Assembly (NCBI RefSeq): GCF_017744095.1
Contig: NZ_JAGHQX010000006.1
Location: 62,001-126,000, forward strand
Origin: Shimia sp. R10_1
GTDB taxonomy: Bacteria > Pseudomonadota > Alphaproteobacteria > Rhodobacterales > Rhodobacteraceae
DNA length: 64,000 nt
Direction: 5' to 3'
The notes below the pieces were generated by a model. The model saw only the letters and a program-made list of their open reading frames with translations. It ran no database searches and had not been told where the DNA came from. Within the stretch, counting starts at the first letter, position 1. The number at the start of each line of letters is the position of its first letter. Both the position numbers and the translations under genes were made by a program. Below, one piece after another: positions 44,403 to 53,720 of this stretch.

Positions 44403-45641
44403 ATGAGTAGCGAGCCGCTGCAAACAGATCAAAGTCCAATCTTGGCATGTACGATTTGCCGAGACGTGCAGAATTTTGAACTGTTGATCGTCGACATGGA
44501 AGACGCGCTGGGGGAACAGTGGGGTGACCTGAGCTTCGAAGACGCGATTCCCTTCATGGAACAGCCGGACGCCGCACACCTTGAGTTCATCGTTCTGGCC
44601 ATTGACGACATGGATGAGGACGCGCTCGACGATCTCAGCGAAATCATCACAGAGGCGCGCAATCGCAAAATCCGCACCCTGCTGATCGCCGAAGACGTGA
44701 CACCAGCCTCCCTGCATCACCTCTTGCGGCAAGGGGCGGATGAGTTCATCCCCTACCCTCTTCCACCCGGTGAGTTGCAAACCGCCATTGAAAAACTGCG
44801 CGCTGTGTCTCAGCTAAGCGAAGCCAAGCAAACGCCGCATGTCACCTTGTCTGCAAACCAGGAATCTCGCGAAGGCGTGCTGATCGCCGTGCACGGGCTG
44901 GCAGGCGGCACGGGGGCAACAACCCTTGCCACAAACCTTGGCTGGGAACTCGCCTCAATCAAGAACAATGCGCCAAGCGTGTGCCTGATCGACCTCGACC
45001 TTCAGTTCGGCACAATGTCCACCTATCTGGATTTGCCCCGCCCGGATTCGGTTTTCGAACTGATCACCGACACCGAAAGCATGGACAGCGATAGTTTTGG
45101 ACAGGCGCTTCAAACCTACGAAGACACCCTTCACGTTCTCACTGCCCCGGCGGACATCATTCCCCTCGACTTGGTCGGGCCAGCAGACATAGAGCGCGTG
45201 CTTGAAATGGCGCGCAAACACTACGACTACGTGATTGTTGATATGCCCTCCACGCTTGTGCAGTGGTCCGAAGTGGTGCTTCAGGCGGCGCATATTTACT
45301 TCGCCACAATGGAAATCGACATGCGTTCTGCGCAAAATGCGATGCGCCTCAAACGCGCCCTTCAGGCCGAAGATCTGCCATTTGAAAAGCTGCGCTATGT
45401 GATGAACCGTGCGCCAAAGTTCACCGATCTTGCAGGCAAAAGCCGTGTGAAACGTTTGGCAGAAAGCCTCAGCATTTCGATTGATCTGCACCTGCCTGAC
45501 GGCGGCAAGCAAATTGTGCAAGCGTCTGATCATGGGCAACCACTGGCCGTTTCCGCAGCGAAAAACCCGCTGCGCAAAGAAATCGCCAAACTGGCCGCCA
45601 GCCTGCACGCCCTTGATCAATCTGACGAAAAAGCCGCTTAA
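44403..45641 (+). CDS. cpaE: Pilus assembly ATPase CpaE (TadZ)
   Basis: A 412 aa MinD/ParA-like protein that localises Tad pilus machinery. The N-terminal atypical receiver region (residues 1-130; QNFELLIVDMEDALGE, LLIAEDVTP) is followed by the deviant Walker A VHGLAGGTGATTLATNLGW near 164-182. Later motifs CLIDLDLQFGTMSTYLD near 200 and DYVIVDMPSTLVQWS near 280 fit the Walker-B and switch regions. It opens a long run of assembly genes without terminators until tadC. Confidence 0.93.
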   Translation: MSSEPLQTDQSPILACTICRDVQNFELLIVDMEDALGEQWGDLSFEDAIPFMEQPDAAHLEFIVLAIDDMDEDALDDLSEIITEARNRKIRTLLIAEDVTPASLHHLLRQGADEFIPYPLPPGELQTAIEKLRAVSQLSEAKQTPHVTLSANQESREGVLIAVHGLAGGTGATTLATNLGWELASIKNNAPSVCLIDLDLQFGTMSTYLDLPRPDSVFELITDTESMDSDSFGQALQTYEDTLHVLTAPADIIPLDLVGPADIERVLEMARKHYDYVIVDMPSTLVQWSEVVLQAAHIYFATMEIDMRSAQNAMRLKRALQAEDLPFEKLRYVMNRAPKFTDLAGKSRVKRLAESLSISIDLHLPDGGKQIVQASDHGQPLAVSAAKNPLRKEIAKLAASLHALDQSDEKAA

Positions 45642-45655
45642 AAAGGGATCAGCCC

Positions 45656-47125
45656 ATGTTCTCTCGATACAAAAAAGCTGACGCCAAACCGAGCGCGGCC
45701 GTCGCTCAAAAAGCGGCAGCACCCCAGCAACCAACCACCAAGACTGAATCGCAGGCGTCCGCGCCAGCCGCTGCGGTGGATGCTAAAAAGGTCATGCGCC
45801 GCCCTATGGCGCAAGCGGCAGGCGAAGTGGTGGCGGGTGACAAGGAGCGCCGACGCAAGGAACGCTTGGGTGAAATCAAACTGGAACTTCACCGCGAGCT
45901 TCTCGACAATTTGAACCTGGCCGCGCTGGACAAAGCGTCTGAGCGCGAATTGCGCGCAGAGATCACGGCAATCGCTACAGAGGTGCTGCAGGAAAAAGCC
46001 ATCGTTTTGAACCGCGAAGAGCGGTCAACGCTGTTTCAGGAACTCTATGATGAGGTCACAGGCCTCGGCCCTCTGGAAACCCTGCTGCAAGACGAAACCG
46101 TCAACGATATTCTGGTCAACGGTCCCAAACAGATCTTTGTGGAGCGCGCAGGCAAACTCGAACTCACCGACATCGTTTTCAAAGACGAGCGTCACTTGCT
46201 GCGCATCATCGACAAAATCGTTTCTGCCGTGGGTCGTCGCGTTGATGAATCCAACCCTTATGTGGACGCCCGTTTGGCGGATGGCTCCCGTTTCAACGCC
46301 ATGGTGTCGCCGATTGCGGTGGATGGCTCGTTGGTCTCCATTCGTAAGTTCAAAAAAGACAAACTCGGCATCGACGATCTGGTGCGTTTTGGCGCGTTTT
46401 CCGAAGAGATGGCGGCATACCTTCAGGCCGCCGTGGCCACCCGCCTCAATGTGATTGTGTCTGGAGGTACAGGCTCCGGTAAAACCACGACGCTCAACGC
46501 GCTCAGCTCATTTATCGACAACGCCGAACGCATCCTGACAATCGAGGATACGGCGGAACTTCAGCTGCAACAGACTCACGTTGGCCGGATGGAAAGCCGC
46601 CCGCCAAACGTCGAGGGCAAAGGCGAGGTTTCCCCACGCGACTGTCTGAAAAACGCGCTGCGGATGCGCCCGGATCGCATCATCGTGGGCGAGACCCGTG
46701 GCGAAGAGGTGATCGACATGTTGCAGGCCATGAACACCGGCCACGACGGCTCCATGACCACAATCCACGCCAACAACGCGCGCGATGGTATCTCCCGTCT
46801 GGAAAACATGATTGCCATGGCCGGGATCGAAATGCCGATCAAAGCGGTCCGCAGTCAGATTTCCTCGGCTGTGAACCTGATTGTACAGGCGTCTCGCCTT
46901 CAGGATGGCTCACGTCGCATGACCTCGATCACCGAAATCACCGGGATGGAAGGGGATGTGATCTCAATGCAGGAAATCTTCCGCTTCCAGCGCACGGGGC
47001 TCACACCAGAAAACAAAATTATCGGCCACTTCACGGCCACAGGTGTGCGCAGTCACTACTCAGAACGTTTCCGCCTCTGGGGCTATGACCTGCCACCTGA
47101 AATCTACGAACCGTCTGCGGGGTAA
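45656..47125 (+). CDS. cpaF: Pilus assembly ATPase CpaF (TadA)
   Basis: A 489 aa hexameric secretion ATPase that powers Flp pilin assembly. N-terminal 60 residues are low-complexity (Ala/Lys/Pro). The core has Walker [20 protein letters not shown] near 270, the Asp box [20 protein letters not shown] near 341, and the His box [19 protein letters not shown]. Walker-B-like [15 protein letters not shown] is near 297. It starts 14 nt after cpaE. The motor is predicted to sit on the cytoplasmic face with TadB/TadC. Confidence 0.97.
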   Translation: MFSRYKKADAKPSAAVAQKAAAPQQPTTKTESQASAPAAAVDAKKVMRRPMAQAAGEVVAGDKERRRKERLGEIKLELHRELLDNLNLAALDKASERELRAEITAIATEVLQEKAIVLNREERSTLFQELYDEVTGLGPLETLLQDETVNDILVNGPKQIFVERAGKLELTDIVFKDERHLLRIIDKIVSAVGRRVDESNPYVDARLADGSRFNAMVSPIAVDGSLVSIRKFKKDKLGIDDLVRFGAFSEEMAAYLQAAVATRLNVIVSGGTGSGKTTTLNALSSFIDNAERILTIEDTAELQLQQTHVGRMESRPPNVEGKGEVSPRDCLKNALRMRPDRIIVGETRGEEVIDMLQAMNTGHDGSMTTIHANNARDGISRLENMIAMAGIEMPIKAVRSQISSAVNLIVQASRLQDGSRRMTSITEITGMEGDVISMQEIFRFQRTGLTPENKIIGHFTATGVRSHYSERFRLWGYDLPPEIYEPSAG

Positions 47126-47131
47126 GACGAC

Positions 47132-48100
47132 ATGCCATTCTCACCCGAACTTATCGTATATGGTCTGATCTTTGTCGGCGTCTTTGTCTTGGTCGAAGGC
47201 GCCTATCTGACCATCTTTGGGAAATCGATCAGCCTCAACAGTCGCGTCAATCGACGCCTGGAAATGCTCGAAAAAGGCGGCAAACGCGAAGAAGTGCTGG
47301 ACCAGCTCCGTAAGGAGATGAAGCAGCACAGCGAAAACCGCGGCATTCCACTCTACTCGCTGCTCGCAGAAAAAGCGCAGAAGGCCGCCATTGCCTTCAC
47401 GCCGCAACAGCTCATGATGATCATGGTGCTGGTGTCAGGCTTTGCCTTTGCGGGCCTCAGTGTAGGGACTGAAACCGGCATGATAACCCGTATCGCCATC
47501 AGCGTGATGATGGGTGTCGGAGGCGTGTACGGCTGGGTCGCCATGAAAGCAGGCAAACGCATTGCCCTAATCGAAGAACAGCTGCCCGACGCCATCGAAC
47601 TGATGGTGCGCAGCCTACGCGTCGGCCACCCGTTCACCTCTGCCATTCAGATTGTGTCCAGAGAGGTTGAGGATCCGCTGGCCACCGAATTTGGCATCAT
47701 TTCGGATGAGGCCGCCTATGGGCGGGATGTCGGAGATGCGCTCAAGGACATGGCCGAACGTCTGGACATGCAGGATTTGCGCTTTCTCTCTGTCGCGGTG
47801 ACCATTCAACAGCAATCCGGCGGCAACCTCGCAGAAATCCTCGCAGGTCTGTCCAAGGTGATCCGTGCGCGCTTCCGTCTCTTTCGCCGCGTGAAAGCGA
47901 TCACAGCAGAGGCCAAATGGTCTGGCAACTTCCTTTCGGCTTTCCCCGTGCTCGCACTGATCGCCATCAATGTGATGGATCCCAACTACTATGACGATGT
48001 GAAGGATCACTGGCTCTACATTCCTGGCTGTATTGCCGTGGGGGTTTTCTTGGGTGTGAACCTGATCGTCATGAAAATTCTGACCAACATCAAAGTTTAA
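47132..48100 (+). CDS. tadB: Tad inner-membrane platform protein TadB
   Basis: A 322 aa type II secretion F-domain protein. An N-terminal helix (residues 7-27), a cytoplasmic segment with basic charge, and the T2SF domain near 145-270: LPDAIELMVRSLRVGHPFTS and SVAVTIQQQSGGNLAEILAGL are conserved. Two more helices end the chain. With TadC it forms the platform that CpaF acts upon. Six nt after cpaF. Confidence 0.94.
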   Translation: MPFSPELIVYGLIFVGVFVLVEGAYLTIFGKSISLNSRVNRRLEMLEKGGKREEVLDQLRKEMKQHSENRGIPLYSLLAEKAQKAAIAFTPQQLMMIMVLVSGFAFAGLSVGTETGMITRIAISVMMGVGGVYGWVAMKAGKRIALIEEQLPDAIELMVRSLRVGHPFTSAIQIVSREVEDPLATEFGIISDEAAYGRDVGDALKDMAERLDMQDLRFLSVAVTIQQQSGGNLAEILAGLSKVIRARFRLFRRVKAITAEAKWSGNFLSAFPVLALIAINVMDPNYYDDVKDHWLYIPGCIAVGVFLGVNLIVMKILTNIKV

Positions 48101-48112
48101 GGAACGCTTGAA

Positions 48113-49084
48113 ATGACAACGATGGAAGCCCTGAACTTGATGCTGTCCGACATGCTCGGACCACAAGGTCCACTGATTGCGGTTCTGGTACTCGGCGGGT
48201 TCTTTGCCTTGCTGCTTTACACAATGGCGGCCGCCCGCCGGGATGACCCCATTGAGAAACTTAAGCGCGCGCAAAACGCAGGCGCAAAAGCATCACACAG
48301 CCAGCAGGAGAAACTGCGCCGCAAAGGCGCCAACGCCAAACTCGACAAATACAAAGCTTTCCTTGAACCCCAAAGCGAAGAGGAACTGAGTTCTGTACGC
48401 CTGAAACTGATGCAGGCCGGCTATCCATCGCGCGATGCCGTGCGAGCTTATCACTTGGCGCAATTCCTGCTTGGCATGAGCGGGCTGGCCCTTGGTCTGA
48501 GCTACTATCTCTTTGTCAAAAAGACGCCGGAATCCACGGCCACAGACATGATCATGTGGGTGCTTGGGCCGGGCGGCGCCGGGTATCTGCTGCCCAAATA
48601 TTGGGTCACCCGTCGCGTCGAAGAACGCAAAGAAGAAATCACCGCAGGCTTCCCCGACAGCCTGGACATGATGCTCGTCTGCGTTGAGGCTGGTCAGTCT
48701 CTGGACCAATCTATCGTGCGCGTCGCAGCCGAGTTGCGCGCCTCTTATCCGGCATTGAGCCAAGAGTTTCAGATCGTTGCGCAGGAAATGAAAGCGGGTA
48801 AAGACAAAACCCAAGTGCTCTCTGACATGGGCGAACGCTGCGGCGTGCAAGACGTGTCGTCTTTCGTGACGGTTCTCATTCAGTCTGCCACCTTTGGTAC
48901 GTCAATTGCCGAAGCCCTGCGTGTCTATGCGGGCGAAATGCGTGACAAACGCGTGATGCGCGCGGAAGAGGCGGCAAACAAGTTGCCAACAAAGATGACA
49001 TTGGCCACAATGATGCTCACAGTTCCGCCGTTGTTGATCATTCTGGTCAGCCCGTCCGTGATCGGGATCACGCAACTCGGCTAA
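48113..49084 (+). CDS. tadC: Tad inner-membrane platform protein TadC
   Basis: A 323 aa paralogue of TadB. Helix near residues 21-40, then a basic region, paired helices near 118-150, and the T2SF domain FPDSLDMMLVCVEAGQSLDQ near 183, SSFVTVLIQSATFGTSIAEA near 260 and a final membrane helix LTVPPLLIILVSPSVIGIT. Starts 12 nt after tadB with GGAACG upstream. Confidence 0.94.
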   Translation: MTTMEALNLMLSDMLGPQGPLIAVLVLGGFFALLLYTMAAARRDDPIEKLKRAQNAGAKASHSQQEKLRRKGANAKLDKYKAFLEPQSEEELSSVRLKLMQAGYPSRDAVRAYHLAQFLLGMSGLALGLSYYLFVKKTPESTATDMIMWVLGPGGAGYLLPKYWVTRRVEERKEEITAGFPDSLDMMLVCVEAGQSLDQSIVRVAAELRASYPALSQEFQIVAQEMKAGKDKTQVLSDMGERCGVQDVSSFVTVLIQSATFGTSIAEALRVYAGEMRDKRVMRAEEAANKLPTKMTLATMMLTVPPLLIILVSPSVIGITQLG

Positions 49085-49105
49085 AAAGGCAAACGAGCAA
49101 TCACA

Positions 49106-49672
49106 ATGACAGGTCTTAGGGCTTCCGCCCTGATCGCTGCAGTAACATTTTCATTGGCCGCCTGTGATACGGGCGGCCTTGGTGCGTCCAAAGACAGCCC
49201 CTATGCCCCCAGCGTTGATCGCTCCGAAGCTGCGGTCGATGGGCTGCTTGTCGGCTGGCGCTTGATGGAGGCGGGTGAATATGAGCTCGCGATGGATGCG
49301 TTTGTGCGGGCTGGCCTTGAGCGTGGGCGCACGCCAGAAGTGATTTCTGCCGCAGGCAGCGCAAACCTCGCCATGGGGCGTCTGGGTCAGGCGGAAAGCC
49401 TGCTGCGCGAAGCGGCTGGAGCAGACGAAACAAATCCCGCCACATGGAACAACCTCGGCATCGTTCTCATCGAACAACGCAAGTTTGTCGAAGCGGAACA
49501 AATCTTGCGAAAGGCCTACGCGCTCGACAATGGCGAAAGTGACGCAATCCGCGATAATTTACGCTTAGCGCTCGCAAATTCGAATCATTCCGGCTATGCT
49601 GGCGAAAAACCACAAGAATATAAGTTGGTTCGACGGGGCAGCAGTGACTATCTCATCCGTCAGACACCGTAG
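49106..49672 (+). CDS. tadD: TadD-like TPR lipoprotein 1
   Basis: A 188 aa lipoprotein with lipobox FSLAAC at about residue 20. Three tetratricopeptide repeats are visible: EAGEYELAMDAFVRAGLERG, AAGSANLAMGRLGQAESLLR and the consensus-like NNLGIVLIEQRKFVEAEQIL. TadD in other systems acts in the periplasm as a pilotin or assembly factor for the secretin or pilin. It is followed by a second TPR lipoprotein. Confidence 0.9.
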   Translation: MTGLRASALIAAVTFSLAACDTGGLGASKDSPYAPSVDRSEAAVDGLLVGWRLMEAGEYELAMDAFVRAGLERGRTPEVISAAGSANLAMGRLGQAESLLREAAGADETNPATWNNLGIVLIEQRKFVEAEQILRKAYALDNGESDAIRDNLRLALANSNHSGYAGEKPQEYKLVRRGSSDYLIRQTP

Positions 49673-49702
49673 GTAAGGCACGAGCAGCAAAAGGACGCAC
49701 AA

Positions 49703-50551
49703 ATGCGCCACACTGTGTTGGGGACGTTATGTTTTGTGAGCATAGCCGCATTGGCAGCTTGCTCAGATACGGATCAGGAAAGCGTTGAGCGCGCCATTCA
49801 GGATGTGAACGCGGTTGACGAAAGCAACCTGTCAGATGTGATGCTGACAGTGGCAGACCCCAACGAGGGGATCTCCTACTTCCAGCGCACGTTGAAAGAC
49901 AATCCCGACCGCATTGACATTCAGCGTGGTCTGGCGATTTCATATGTACGCGCAAAGCGTTACACCGAAGCCGTGCCTGCTTGGGCCCGCGTCACCAAAC
50001 ACAAAGACAGCACCGCAACCGATCTGGTTGATCTGGCGGATTCCCAAATTCGTGCGGGCCAGTGGGACGCGGCAGAAGAAACACTCAACAGCATTCCCCC
50101 GACTCACGAGACCTTCAAACGGTATCGCCTCGAAGCCATGATCGCAGACAGCAATCAGGATTGGAATCGCGCCGACAGCTTCTACGAAATTGCAGTTGGT
50201 CTGACCACGCGCCCTGGCGGCGTTATGAACAACTGGGGCTACTCCAAGCTGACCCGCGGCGACTACGCAGAGGCCGAGCGCCTGTTTGGCGAAGCCATCC
50301 GTCAGGACAGCACGCTGTTCACCGCCAAAAACAACATGGTGCTCGCACGCGGTGCGCAACGCAAATACACCCTGCCTGTCATTCCGATGGTTCAGACAGA
50401 ACGCGCGCAGCTCCTGCACACGCTGGCGCTGTCGGCGATCAAACAAGGGGATACGGAAACCAGCAAGGTGCTGCTGCGCGAAGCAATTGAAACGCACCCA
50501 CAGCACTTTGAGGCTGCCGTACGCGCCCTGAACGCGCTCGAAAACAGCTAA
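49703..50551 (+). CDS. TPR lipoprotein 2 of the pilus locus
   Basis: A 282 aa lipoprotein (lipobox ALAAC at about residue 20) with several TPR-like helices: GISYFQRTLKDNPDRIDIQR, SYVRAKRYTEAVPAWARVTK, NWGYSKLTRGDYAEAERLFG and LSAIKQGDTETSKVLLREAI. The two TPR lipoproteins are not close copies of each other. It likely forms a periplasmic scaffold with the first. Exact role unknown. Starts 30 nt after tadD and is followed by the prepilin peptidase. Confidence 0.88.
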   Translation: MRHTVLGTLCFVSIAALAACSDTDQESVERAIQDVNAVDESNLSDVMLTVADPNEGISYFQRTLKDNPDRIDIQRGLAISYVRAKRYTEAVPAWARVTKHKDSTATDLVDLADSQIRAGQWDAAEETLNSIPPTHETFKRYRLEAMIADSNQDWNRADSFYEIAVGLTTRPGGVMNNWGYSKLTRGDYAEAERLFGEAIRQDSTLFTAKNNMVLARGAQRKYTLPVIPMVQTERAQLLHTLALSAIKQGDTETSKVLLREAIETHPQHFEAAVRALNALENS

Positions 50552-50563
50552 GGCGCACGCAAT

Positions 50564-51088
50564 ATGCAGGTTTCCAGCAGCTTCGCGCTCCTGTCGCTGA
50601 TCTTGGCGTTGCCGATCTGCCTGTATATTTTCTATGCCGACATGAAATTCAAACGGATCAGCAACAAGGCCGTCTGGGCCTTGTTCGCCGTTTTTGTGGT
50701 CGCTGGCCTGTGCACACTTCCCCTCATGGAAATGGCATGGCGCTTTGCCAATTACGCCGTGGTATTTGCCATCCTATTTCTGATGTGGATGTTGCGCCAG
50801 ATGGGCGCCGGAGACGTCAAAATGGCCGCTGTGGCAGCACTTTTTGTGGATCGCGCAGATGCGGCAGATGCGTTGTGGCTTGCCTTTGCCTGCTTGATCG
50901 CGGCCACCTTTGCGACTCTGATCGTGCGCTTTTCACCACTGCGCAATCTGGCACCCGATTGGGCCGCATGGCGGCTGAAACCCTCAACAGACGGGGTATC
51001 GGTGGGCAAAGGAAACCAAATGACCCTCCCCATGGGCACCGGCATCGGGCTGATGCTCTGCACCTATCTGCTGCTGGGCGCGCTTTAA
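50564..51088 (+). CDS. cpaA: Prepilin peptidase CpaA (TadV), A24 family
   Basis: A 174 aa inner-membrane aspartyl peptidase that cuts the Flp leader. The catalytic aspartates are in YADMKFKRI near 26 and GAGDVKMAAV near 82 (the G-x-G-D motif). About six hydrophobic helices are present, and the N-methyltransferase domain of type IVa peptidases is absent, typical of the Tad branch. It starts 12 nt after the second TPR gene. It should process the Asp-Trp type pilins at 40111 and 40406. Confidence 0.93.
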   Translation: MQVSSSFALLSLILALPICLYIFYADMKFKRISNKAVWALFAVFVVAGLCTLPLMEMAWRFANYAVVFAILFLMWMLRQMGAGDVKMAAVAALFVDRADAADALWLAFACLIAATFATLIVRFSPLRNLAPDWAAWRLKPSTDGVSVGKGNQMTLPMGTGIGLMLCTYLLLGAL

Positions 51089-51207
51089 GCCAGGCGCAAG
51101 CTTCACCATCCCGGCCCGAAGCGGCCCAAAAAACGCCACCTTTTGATTGTCTATGAGATGGAAACAGCAGTGGGGCCATACGTGGCCCGATCAGGAGTGT
51201 TCCAGTC

Positions 51208-52515
51208 ATGAACATGCACACCACCAATGTGATGGCCCCGCCCGCCCCCAAGCGGCTCGAAGACATGCAGTTGCCCGTCGTCATGATGCGGGATATTTTG
51301 CTGAAAACCATCTTCCGCAAAAATGTCGATATGGTCACAGACATCGCGAAAGCCATCTGTCTGCCAATCGCGGTCACACAACAGCTGGTGGATATGGCCC
51401 GTGAACAGAAACTGCTGGAGGCCACCGGCACGCTGAATGCCAACAGTGGCAATGAGATGGGCTATCAGTTGACCGATGCGGGCAAAACCCGCGCCATGGA
51501 TGCGCTGGCCCAATCCGAATATTTCGGCGCCATGCCAGTACCGCTGGATGTCTACCGCGAACAGGTCAAACGCCAGTCGATCCGCAATATCCAGATCACC
51601 CGTGACCAGCTGACCAATGCCATGGGCCATCTTATTTTGCCGCCCACCCTGCTCGATCAGCTTGGCCCAGCCGTGGGTTCAGGCCGTTCCATTCTGATGT
51701 ATGGCCCTCCGGGCAACGGTAAGTCCTCAATTTCAAACGGCATTCGCGACGCGATGGGGGATAAGGTCTATGTGCCACACGCCATCGAATACGCAGGTCA
51801 GGTCATCACCGTTTATGACCCGATTGTGCACTCCGCAGCCGAGGCCGAAGAGCAGGACATGTCAAGTTTGCGCCGCACTGCCCGCTTTGACAGCCGCTAT
51901 GTCAAATGTGACCGTCCCACAGTGATCACGGGGGGTGAGCTGTCACTCAACATGCTGGATCTGGTCTACAACCCAACCGCGCGCACCTATCAGGCCCCTC
52001 TGCAACTGAAATCCACCGGCGGCATTTTCATCGTGGACGACTTAGGCCGACAGGAAGAGCCGCCGCAAGCGCTGGTCAACCGCTGGATCGTACCGCTTGA
52101 GGAAAGCAAAGACATTCTCGCACTGCAATCGGGCGAAAAGTTCGAAGTGCCGTTTGACACGCTGGTGATCTTCTCCACCAACTTCCATCCCAATGAAATC
52201 TTCGATCAGGCAGCGCTGCGCCGGATCTTCTACAAGATCAAAATTGATGGCCCCAGTCAGGAGAACTTCCTGAAAATCTTCGCACTGGTCGCCAAGAAAA
52301 AGGGCCTGCCGCTGGATGAGGCCAGCCTCGTCCATCTGCTGAAAACAAAATACCCCACAATTGACAACACATATGCGAACTATCAGCCCGTCTTCCTGAT
52401 CGATCAGATCATCTCGATTTGTGAATTTGAAGGCATTCCCTATCAAATGCGACCTGATCTGATTGATCGCGCGTGGTCCAACATGTTTGTCAAAGACGAA
52501 CACATCGTAAAGTAA
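51208..52515 (+). CDS. Winged-helix/AAA+ ATPase at end of pilus locus
   Basis: A 435 aa cytoplasmic ATPase. Residues 25-110 look like a winged-helix domain (DMVTDIAKAICLPIAVTQQL, then YQLTDAGKTRAMDAL). The AAA+ core has Walker A MYGPPGNGKSSISNGIRDAM near 168, Walker B GGIFIVDDLGR near 272 and a sensor-1 like VIFSTNFHPNEI near 318. This protein type recurs near Tad genes in Rhodobacteraceae by my memory, but its function is not known to me. AGGAG lies ten bases before the ATG; a second ATG at 51214 is possible. It may be a regulator or motor of the pilus. Confidence 0.85.
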   Translation: MNMHTTNVMAPPAPKRLEDMQLPVVMMRDILLKTIFRKNVDMVTDIAKAICLPIAVTQQLVDMAREQKLLEATGTLNANSGNEMGYQLTDAGKTRAMDALAQSEYFGAMPVPLDVYREQVKRQSIRNIQITRDQLTNAMGHLILPPTLLDQLGPAVGSGRSILMYGPPGNGKSSISNGIRDAMGDKVYVPHAIEYAGQVITVYDPIVHSAAEAEEQDMSSLRRTARFDSRYVKCDRPTVITGGELSLNMLDLVYNPTARTYQAPLQLKSTGGIFIVDDLGRQEEPPQALVNRWIVPLEESKDILALQSGEKFEVPFDTLVIFSTNFHPNEIFDQAALRRIFYKIKIDGPSQENFLKIFALVAKKKGLPLDEASLVHLLKTKYPTIDNTYANYQPVFLIDQIISICEFEGIPYQMRPDLIDRAWSNMFVKDEHIVK

Positions 52516-52539
52516 GTCCTCACCCGAGGACCTCGGAAA

Positions 52540-52571
52540 GGGAGGACAGCTTTGCTGTTCTCTCTTTTTCT
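52540..52571 (+). terminator. Terminator after AAA+ ATPase gene
   Basis: Stem built from GGAGGACAGC and GCTGTTCTCTC around TTT, with mismatch-tolerant pairs, followed by TTTTTC. Confidence 0.6.
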
Positions 52572-52599
52572 TTGCTACGGTTCTCCGTAAAATGACTGA

Positions 52600-52857
52600 A
52601 TGTCACCTCTCGCCAAGATTTTTGCGCTGCCTGTCCGGGCGTATCGCCTGCTTTTCAGCCCATGGGTTGGCTTCAATTGCCGCTATCAACCAACGTGTTC
52701 GGCCTATGCGCTTGAAGCGCTGGAAAAACATGGCGCACTCAAAGGAAGCTGGCTAACCCTACGCCGTATCGGGCGCTGTCATCCCTTTGGCAGCTCTGGC
52801 TATGATCCGGTGCCCGATGCAAAAGCCTCAAAAAGCTGCGGGTGTTCTAAACCCTAA
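52600..52857 (+). CDS. yidD: Membrane protein insertion efficiency factor YidD
   Basis: An 85 aa amphipathic protein that aids YidC in inserting membrane proteins. The conserved region RAYRLLFSPWVGFNCRYQPT leads into CSAYALEALEKHG and RIGRCHPFGSSGYDPVP, all hallmarks of YidD, with four or more cysteines. In most relatives it sits between rnpA and yidC; here rpmH-rnpA are absent and yidC is 3.5 kb downstream. Confidence 0.95.
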   Translation: MSPLAKIFALPVRAYRLLFSPWVGFNCRYQPTCSAYALEALEKHGALKGSWLTLRRIGRCHPFGSSGYDPVPDAKASKSCGCSKP

Positions 52858-52959
52858 ATTTCGCCGATTTGCGGCCCGCCACACAGCAGCTCTGGACACG
52901 CCGCTGGAGTCTACCTAGCGTTGTGGCACACGTATTTTTGATTTGCTTGGAGTTTTTAT

Positions 52960-53463
52960 ATGCGAATTTCACATATGCTTGCGGCTTCTGCCCTTGTCGC
53001 TCTCACGTCCACAGCCAGCTTTGCTGACAAATTTGTCGGCTATGGTGCCATTGATGGCTGGAACGTGCACATCGATACCGAAAAGAAATCCTGCCTCGTA
53101 GAAACCAAAGACGCGCTGGACAACGTCATTCAAATGGGCCTCACCACGGATCGGGGTATTGGCTACATTGGCGTGTTCACCAAAGCTGAAACTGACATCA
53201 AACGCGATGACAAAGAAGCGGTTGCCATCAAACTCGGCGATGAGATTTATTTTGGCGAAGCAACGGGCATGCGTGGCAACATCACCAAAGGCTACAGCGG
53301 TGGCTATGTGCTGACAGACAACCCAGCTGTTTTTGAGGCTATCGCGCGCGAACAGACCATGTTTGTTTTCCCCGAAAAACACTATGGCTTCACAGTGGAT
53401 CTGACAGGCACTGCAAAGGCGCTCAATCTTGCCCGCAAGTGCAATGCGGAACAGACCCAGTAA
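52960..53463 (+). CDS. Periplasmic protein, unknown
   Basis: A 167 aa exported protein with a clear signal peptide (MRISHMLAASALVALTSTAS, cleaved before F-A-D). The mature part is beta-rich (GYGAIDGWNVHIDTEKKSCL, IGYIGVFTKAETDI) with two cysteines at the ends that may pair. I do not recognise a family; it resembles small invasion-associated or stress-induced periplasmic proteins in general style only. TTGGAG precedes the ATG. It is closed by a hairpin at 53504. Confidence 0.75.
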   Translation: MRISHMLAASALVALTSTASFADKFVGYGAIDGWNVHIDTEKKSCLVETKDALDNVIQMGLTTDRGIGYIGVFTKAETDIKRDDKEAVAIKLGDEIYFGEATGMRGNITKGYSGGYVLTDNPAVFEAIAREQTMFVFPEKHYGFTVDLTGTAKALNLARKCNAEQTQ

Positions 53464-53503
53464 CACATGCTGCGGTCGACGCGCCGTGGTCTAAAGGTTA
53501 ACA

Positions 53504-53533
53504 AAGGGCTGCCTTAACGGCGGTCCTTTTTTC
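53504..53533 (+). terminator. Terminator after periplasmic protein gene
   Basis: AAGGGCTGCC pairs with GGCGGTCCTT, including two G-T wobbles, followed by TTTTC. Confidence 0.7.
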
Positions 53534-53720
53534 ATTCTGTCCCCTCAAAAGAGGCCCTCCGCCGCCCACAAACGCTCAAAGACTGGCCTTTTTGACACGA
53601 TCAAATGCCGCTTTAAAAAAGTCTTGCCCTTTGCTCGATTATCGTCTTGCGCCACACGACTCGCCTGTGGATAACTTTGGGGACGATTGACCTTTGCAAA
53701 AGACTTCGCATAAGGCGCAC

